A stretch of 26,733 bases of DNA, taken from Bacteroidota bacterium. Its GTDB lineage: Bacteria > Bacteroidota > Ignavibacteria > UBA10030. Each line of letters opens with the position of its first letter. Position 1 is the first letter of the stretch. Position numbers and translations under genes: made by a program. The notes beneath the pieces were generated by a model, which did no database searches, was not told where the DNA came from, and saw only the letters and a list, made by a program, of their open reading frames with translations. This document shows, piece by piece, positions 22,498 to 26,733 of the stretch. Location: the NCBI GenBank assembly GCA_003519375.1, contig DOWV01000085.1:1-26733 (forward strand), read 5' to 3'.

Positions 22498-24758
22498 TTC
22501 ACCTGCTCGCCGGCCGTCGTCATCCATTCACAGAACTTGAGCCGTTCTTCGATCTCCAGCGCCTGTGAATCACGATAGACGTGATTCAGCGATTGCCAAA
22601 AATAGACCTTCGCCCGTTCATACCGGCCCAGTGCCAGGGACAGCTGCCCGAGCCGGCGCTGCCGCGCAAGTTCGAGTATGGGGGACTTCATTGCCGGAAC
22701 GGCGTCGAGCAATTGGATCGCTTCGTCGAACTTTTCATGAGCGATTCTCTCTCTGGCCAGGAGGAACATCGTCACCGGCTCATCCGGCTCAGCACGAACA
22801 ATGCGTTCGAGCAGGGCGACACGAGCACTGTCTTCGTTCAGACTGACATAGTACGGTTTGAGGGTCCGCGCAAGATCCGGACGCAGCAGGATCTCCAGGC
22901 GCAGAGAGAGCGCTTCGTCCCATGAGACCGAAAGATGAGTGCGCAGAATTTCTGCGTGCACTTTCAACGCGCTTTCGACCGAATCGAGCGCCCAGAATGC
23001 GTCACCCAGCAGCACGCGCAGGGTGAGGAATGAGGCAGCCCGAGCGGTGTCGGCAAGATTCGATTCCGCGAACTTGACCGCCTCGGTGTACCTGCCCAGG
23101 CGGAGCAGGGCAGTGGTTTTCTGGAACGCAGCATCGACGCTCAACGAATGTTCCAGGGAGCGGTCGGCCGACACAAGCGCTTCCTCATAGCGGCGCTGCG
23201 CAAGAAGCTCCCGGGACTCCTTGTTCACATTGGCAATGACCCGGGCACATTCTTTTCCAAAGATCGAACGCCGTTTGAACAGGTATTCAGCCTTCGCGCG
23301 ATCCCCGCCGTTGAAATGAAAACCACCCAGAAACCGCCGCCACTCCCTCACCAGCATAGGAAGGGGTTTGCCATAGAGTATCGTGAACTCACCCGTCCGA
23401 TAGAGCATCTTGAACCGGCGCATGCCGTACCGGTCTATCAGATACCGGCAGAACGAACCGGCGACAACATAGCTCGCGCCGGCCGGAGCCTTCATGAACC
23501 CCGTGAGCGAGAAAAGACCTTCCACATCCGGAGCCAGCTTGTTCTGAACGACGAGAGCAGCGAGCCGATGGACCGGCTCTTCGTACTCGATCCGTTCGAC
23601 AGCGACGGCCAGTCCTTCGATCAGCCCTGAATTGATCCCGACCCTGATGAGAGGAAAGCCAAAATCGGCTGCGAAAACATGAACAAGCTCGTGCTTCAAC
23701 GATGCATCGATGTCACCGATGTTGATATGCAGCTGCCACAACCATGGTTTGGCGAGATTGGTACCCGCGGCCCCGATCAGGCGTCCCTTCTGTTCTGCTG
23801 ACGCGTAGAGAAAAGTGTGGATTTTCCGCGTTGTCCGGACGCGCAGCGCCCTCGAGAGCTGCACATAATAGAACTCGTGAAGCTGCACGATCTGGGCGAG
23901 CCTTGCTCCTTTCAAGAGCGTATCAGGGTACGAGATGACAAAGTGCTCGGTCTCGGCCTGGCCCCCGAGTGTCTTCTTGATGTGGGACTCGGAGGAAGAG
24001 AGTCCGAGGTCATTGCTGAAGAAGAATAACAGTGCCACGACGATACTTAAGGCGAAGATGATTCCCCGCCGCGAGCTGCCGGGCGGAGTCTGAATGGCTC
24101 CTTCTCCCGGCCAATGGCGCTCGTGGAGATACTGGGCAGCCATGACCATAAGGAGCGTGAAGGCCAGCGTTCCCATTCTGTAGAGCAACAGCCGGTCGGC
24201 TACCTCGAGCGATTCATCGTACGTGAGCCCGGCGAAGTACCCCAGGAAGGGGTTGAAGGCAAAAATCTGCGCTCCGGTGAACGTCACGTAGAGAATATGG
24301 AACAGCACGATAAACCACGAGAGAAAGAACGCGGTTTTCTCCCAGCGACGGATCCACACTGCGAGGAAGAATGCGAGAGCCTGGGAAAAAAGCACTGCGG
24401 GAAGGACGATGAGAAGAAAGAGTATCGATCCTGCCAGAAACGAGCAGTTCTTCACGAAAAACGCGTTGAGACAGATAATGAGGAACGGTATGAAAAGAGG
24501 GACGAGACCAAGGATGAGTGAGCGATAGATGAACTGCTTCGTTCCGGGTTGCTGACCCTGACCGCTTTTCTTCCAGAGCGAAATCGTAAGAAGCCCCGCC
24601 ATGAAGCTCCAGCACAGAGCAACAGCGGCGGAGAATTCATACCCCAGATAGTTGAAGAGCGGAATTTGAGTGAGGATGAGCGAGAGGACCAGCAGGAGCA
24701 CCAGCGCTGCGACATGTGACCGGTAGGAAAACACTTCTTTGAACATCGCAATGTTCAC
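22494..24758 (-). CDS. Membrane protein with HExxH zincin domain and TPR-like repeats
   Basis: This 754-residue protein is unusual. Residues 1-250 hold about seven membrane spans and resemble the permease part of ABC-2 type proteins. Residues 265-480 form a periplasmic metallopeptidase-like domain with the zinc motif HELVH (His356, Glu357, His360) and a downstream Glu381 in GLIEGLAVAVE, as in the gluzincin/peptidase MA-like group. Residues about 510-745 are helical repeats of TPR type (for example RYEEALVSADRSLEHSL, KFDEAIQLLDAV). All zinc and catalytic residues expected for a peptidase are present. The closest known idea is the ABC-2 permease plus M1 aminopeptidase fusion, but the peptidase here is of another group. 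The start is GTG at 24758; an ATG four codons later is possible. It follows murA by 41 bases and is probably co-transcribed with it. Confidence 0.78.
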   Translation of the reverse strand: MNIAMFKEVFSYRSHVAALVLLLVLSLILTQIPLFNYLGYEFSAAVALCWSFMAGLLTISLWKKSGQGQQPGTKQFIYRSLILGLVPLFIPFLIICLNAFFVKNCSFLAGSILFLLIVLPAVLFSQALAFFLAVWIRRWEKTAFFLSWFIVLFHILYVTFTGAQIFAFNPFLGYFAGLTYDESLEVADRLLLYRMGTLAFTLLMVMAAQYLHERHWPGEGAIQTPPGSSRRGIIFALSIVVALLFFFSNDLGLSSSESHIKKTLGGQAETEHFVISYPDTLLKGARLAQIVQLHEFYYVQLSRALRVRTTRKIHTFLYASAEQKGRLIGAAGTNLAKPWLWQLHINIGDIDASLKHELVHVFAADFGFPLIRVGINSGLIEGLAVAVERIEYEEPVHRLAALVVQNKLAPDVEGLFSLTGFMKAPAGASYVVAGSFCRYLIDRYGMRRFKMLYRTGEFTILYGKPLPMLVREWRRFLGGFHFNGGDRAKAEYLFKRRSIFGKECARVIANVNKESRELLAQRRYEEALVSADRSLEHSLSVDAAFQKTTALLRLGRYTEAVKFAESNLADTARAASFLTLRVLLGDAFWALDSVESALKVHAEILRTHLSVSWDEALSLRLEILLRPDLARTLKPYYVSLNEDSARVALLERIVRAEPDEPVTMFLLARERIAHEKFDEAIQLLDAVPAMKSPILELARQRRLGQLSLALGRYERAKVYFWQSLNHVYRDSQALEIEERLKFCEWMTTAGEQVN

Positions 24759-24799
24759 TGGTGGGGATCGTGATAGAGGCCTGTGCGCTCCTCAGAGCG

Positions 24800-26071
24800 C
24801 TAGAATTCTTCGCCGCTCACGCGTTCGATCTGTGCTCCGAGCCGGGACAGCTTTTGCTCGATCCGTTCATATCCCCGGTCGAGGTGATAGACACGCAGTA
24901 CTTCCGTCTCGCCTTCTGCGGCCAGGCCAGCCAGAATGAGCGAGGCACTGGCTCTCAGATCCGTCGACATGACCTTGGCGCCTGTGAGCTTCTCCACGCC
25001 AACGACAGTCGCAATATTTTCCTTCACCGTGATATTCGCTCCAAGTCGCACCAGTTCCGGGACATGCATGAACCGGTCTCCGTAAATCGTCTCGGTCACG
25101 ATGCTCGCCCCGCGCGCCAGGCTCATCAGCGCTATCCACTGGGCCTGCATATCGGTAGGGAATCCGGAGTAGATCGACGTGGTGATATTCACCGGCTGGA
25201 TGACTTCCGGGGGCACTATTTCAATAAAGTCTTTTCCGAGCGTCAGGCGTGCACCGACGTCTTCCAGTTTTGTCGTGACAGCGCTGAGGTGGGCCGGATT
25301 GCAGTGTTCCACTCTCACCTTCCCATCCCGCTTGCCGGCAAGCGCGGCGGCGACGAGGAGCGTTCCTGTTTCGATTCGATCGGGGATCGTGACGAAGTCC
25401 GCAGGGTGCAGCGTGTCGACACCTTCGATTTCCAGGTGGTTCGTTCCAACGCCGTGAATCCTTGCACCCATCTTCAGCAAGAGATCGCCCAGGGCCGCTA
25501 TCTCGGGCTCCATAGCTGCATTATCGATAATCGTCGTTCCCTGCGCCAGCACCGCAGCCATCATCACATTTCCAGTTGCTCCCACGCTCGATACGTCAAA
25601 AACGATCCGTGCGCCCTTCAACCGCTTTGCTCTGGCACGGATATATCCGCCTTCCACATCAATCTGAGCCCCGAGCTTGCGGAGGCCTTCAATGTGGAGA
25701 TTTACCGGCCTGGGTCCCCATGCACACCCACCGGGGAGCGAAACATCCGCCTGGCCGAACCTGCCAACAAGGGGGCCGAGCACGTAAATCGAGGCGCGCA
25801 TCTTCTTGACATGCTCATAGGGTGCTTCGTAACTCGATACGACGGATGAATCGATACGGAGTGCGTCGTCAACACGTTCGATCTTCAAGCCCATAGTCTC
25901 GAGGAGCCGCGACATGGTCGTGACGTCTCGAAGCTCCGGCGTATGGTGGAGCGTGTAGGAGCCGGGAGCCAGGAGGGTCGCCGGCATCAACGCCAGTGTG
26001 GCGTTTTTTGCGCCGCTTGCCTGAACTGTGCCGCTGAGAGTTTTTCCGCCGCGAATGACGAATTTATCCAC
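24800..26071 (-). CDS. murA: UDP-N-acetylglucosamine 1-carboxyvinyltransferase
   Basis: This 423-residue enzyme carries out the first committed step of peptidoglycan synthesis, adding enolpyruvate from PEP to UDP-GlcNAc. It has the two-domain EPSP-synthase fold. Lys22-Asn23 are in SGAKNATL, and the active-site loop SLPGGCAWGPRP contains Cys116, the fosfomycin target. The segment SGFPTDMQAQ carries the catalytic Asp. The start is GTG at 26071 (VDKFVIRGGKTLSG) with AAAGG six bases upstream. The frame is open to 26164, but that would cover the promoter at 26124-26152. It is upstream of the membrane/zincin/TPR gene and divergent from purA. Confidence 0.97.
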   Translation of the reverse strand: MDKFVIRGGKTLSGTVQASGAKNATLALMPATLLAPGSYTLHHTPELRDVTTMSRLLETMGLKIERVDDALRIDSSVVSSYEAPYEHVKKMRASIYVLGPLVGRFGQADVSLPGGCAWGPRPVNLHIEGLRKLGAQIDVEGGYIRARAKRLKGARIVFDVSSVGATGNVMMAAVLAQGTTIIDNAAMEPEIAALGDLLLKMGARIHGVGTNHLEIEGVDTLHPADFVTIPDRIETGTLLVAAALAGKRDGKVRVEHCNPAHLSAVTTKLEDVGARLTLGKDFIEIVPPEVIQPVNITTSIYSGFPTDMQAQWIALMSLARGASIVTETIYGDRFMHVPELVRLGANITVKENIATVVGVEKLTGAKVMSTDLRASASLILAGLAAEGETEVLRVYHLDRGYERIEQKLSRLGAQIERVSGEEF

Positions 26072-26123
26072 GCTGTACCTTTCGGAATGGAAGAGTGCGG
26101 ACGACCGTACTTCGTGCGACGAA

Positions 26124-26152
26124 AATATAACCGATATTGGAGTGAAAGGCAA
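26124..26152 (-). promoter_or_regulatory. Sigma-70-like promoter of murA
   Basis: On the minus strand TTGCCT (26147-26152), 17 bases and TATATT (26124-26129) lie about 50 bases upstream of the murA GTG. The -10 hexamer is the same as that proposed for the alpha/beta hydrolase gene. Confidence 0.6.
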
Positions 26153-26201
26153 AGCATAGGCCAAGGAGTCGTCGGCAGTGTCTTGGTTTGATTGTGGTTT
26201 T

Positions 26202-26266
26202 CAACGCGGAGACTGACAGTCCGCAGAGCAACGCGGAGAAACTCTATAATTTTGAATCCTCTGCGG
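26202..26266. repeat. CGCAGAG/CGCGGAG-type dispersed palindromic repeat (degenerate)
   Basis: CAACGCGGAGA occurs twice (26202-26212 and 26229-26239). CCGCAGAG (26221-26228) and CTCTGCGG (26259-26266) form perfect inverted arms around an AT-rich centre. The words resemble an intergenic repeat family built from CGCGGAG and CTCTGCGG that I have seen in several environmental bacteria. A TATAAT lies inside at 26245-26250 but has no matching -35. Confidence 0.6.
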
Positions 26267-26308
26267 TAAGAGGTTTCGATCAAGGTACGACGCCATTCCT
26301 CGATCGCC

Positions 26309-26337
26309 TTGTATTTCGTTCTTTTTTTCGCTACCCT
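26309..26337 (+). promoter_or_regulatory. Weak candidate promoter of purA
   Basis: TTGTAT (26309-26314), 17 bases that include a T run, and TACCCT (26332-26337) lie about 120 bases upstream of the purA start. The -10 is a poor match, so this is only a suggestion. Confidence 0.3.
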
Positions 26338-26460
26338 TTTTGGGAAGCAGCGACCATTGTTCAGCAGTCGGCCGATCGCTGAACGCAGACAAATCCATCA
26401 CTCCGCCCTTCCTGTACACGAGGACCTTCACCACCGAGACCATCAACGCAAAGGAAGCAT

Positions 26461-26733
26461 ATGCCTGTTCAGATCATTGTCGGCGCACAATGGGGCGATG
26501 AAGGGAAGGGAAAGATTGTCGATCATCTCAGTGAGAACGTTGATATTGTCGCGCGCTATCAAGGCGGTGCCAACGCCGGGCACACCGTCGTCCTCCCGAC
26601 GAAGAGTCCGGGCGGCATCACCATCAAAGAATACGTCCTCCACCTCATTCCTTCCGGCATCTTTCACAAGCACGTCACATGCGTTATCGGGAATGGGGTC
26701 GTGCTCGATCCGGCCGCGTTGATGACCGAAATC
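26461..26733 (+). CDS. purA: Adenylosuccinate synthetase (partial, C-terminus beyond window)
   Basis: The first 91 residues are visible of an enzyme that is usually about 430 long. It joins IMP and aspartate with GTP in the first step towards AMP. The P-loop-like QWGDEGKGKIVD (with the catalytic Asp after Gly) and RYQGGANAGHTVV are diagnostic, as is the later LHLIPSGIFHKHVTCVIGNG. Between HTVV and LHLIPSG there are about eight more residues than in the E. coli enzyme (LPTKSPGGITIKEY), a small loop extension. The ATG at 26461 has AAGGA six bases upstream. The gene is divergent from murA. Confidence 0.96.
   Translation, partial: MPVQIIVGAQWGDEGKGKIVDHLSENVDIVARYQGGANAGHTVVLPTKSPGGITIKEYVLHLIPSGIFHKHVTCVIGNGVVLDPAALMTEI

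Larger units (their letters stand above)
26072..26460. other. Divergent intergenic region between murA and purA
   Basis: About 390 bases hold no gene that I can support. The murA side has a good promoter (26124-26152, minus). The middle has a palindromic CGCAGAG/CGCGGAG repeat (26202-26266). The purA side has a weaker candidate promoter (26309-26337) and a leader of about 120 bases before the purA ATG. Confidence 0.6.

Noticed and set aside
24761..25849. A 362-codon open frame on the plus strand opposite murA
   Set aside because: It is a shadow of murA, and its composition is unlike a real protein.
26072..26164. Extended N-terminus for MurA
   Set aside because: It covers the good promoter at 26124-26152, and MurA proteins begin just before the FxIxGG segment.
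26245..26254. TATAATTTTG as a Bacteroidia-type -7 element for purA
   Set aside because: There is no suitable upstream -33 TTTG or -35 at the right distance, and it lies inside a repeat element.
1..26733. CRISPR array, prophage, insertion sequence, tRNA or rRNA genes
   Set aside because: I saw no regularly spaced repeats, transposase or integrase motifs, cloverleaf sequences or rRNA segments.

Overview
The window looks like a chromosomal segment from the Bacteroidota/Chlorobiota side of the FCB group. An Ignavibacteria-like lineage is my best guess. Supporting evidence is a SusC/SusD outer-membrane uptake pair, a CBM9-like/DUF5916 outer-membrane protein, and an ATP synthase operon preceded by a bactofilin and an M23 peptidase. 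Several candidate promoters look like ordinary sigma-70 sites (TTGACT-like, 17 bp, TATATT/TAAATT-like) rather than the TTTG/TAnnTTTG type of Bacteroidia. The taxonomy is inference; no rRNA or tRNA gene is visible. Most genes are housekeeping or envelope genes.

Left part (1-4381, minus strand). One compact transcription unit reads M23 peptidase, bactofilin, AtpZ, AtpI-like, atpB (a), atpE (c), atpF (b), atpH (delta, cut by the window edge). A strong-looking promoter lies at 4353-4381. Cell-shape and wall-remodelling genes thus appear to share a transcript with the Fo sector of the ATP synthase. Next come a GT4 glycosyltransferase (minus) and, divergently, a membrane-anchored alpha/beta hydrolase (plus).

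Middle (6791-15473, plus strand). A secreted M28 metallopeptidase with a C-terminal multi-span membrane part is followed by a 430-bp leader region. Then come susC, susD, a hairpin terminator, a small lipoprotein carrying what looks like a free-standing TonB-plug-type motif, and a CsgG/LpoB-like secreted protein with a C-terminal membrane segment. No glycoside hydrolase is present. With the peptidase alongside, a peptide-uptake role for the SusCD pair is as likely as a glycan one.

Right part (15569-26071, minus strand). In order of decreasing coordinate are murA; a large protein joining a multi-span membrane domain, an HExxH zincin domain and TPR-like repeats; enolase; a phosphohexomutase; a terminator; a DUF5916 outer-membrane protein; and an RlmD-type 23S rRNA methyltransferase with an in-frame repeat-derived insertion. 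At the right edge purA starts on the plus strand, divergent from murA. The 389-bp murA/purA gap holds a degenerate CGCAGAG/CGCGGAG palindromic repeat and candidate promoters.

No complete novel defence or mobile system is visible. The best leads are the membrane/zincin/TPR fusion, the plug-like lipoprotein next to susCD, the bactofilin-ATP synthase operon with a possible CTG start, and the repeats that have entered RlmD and neighbouring gaps.
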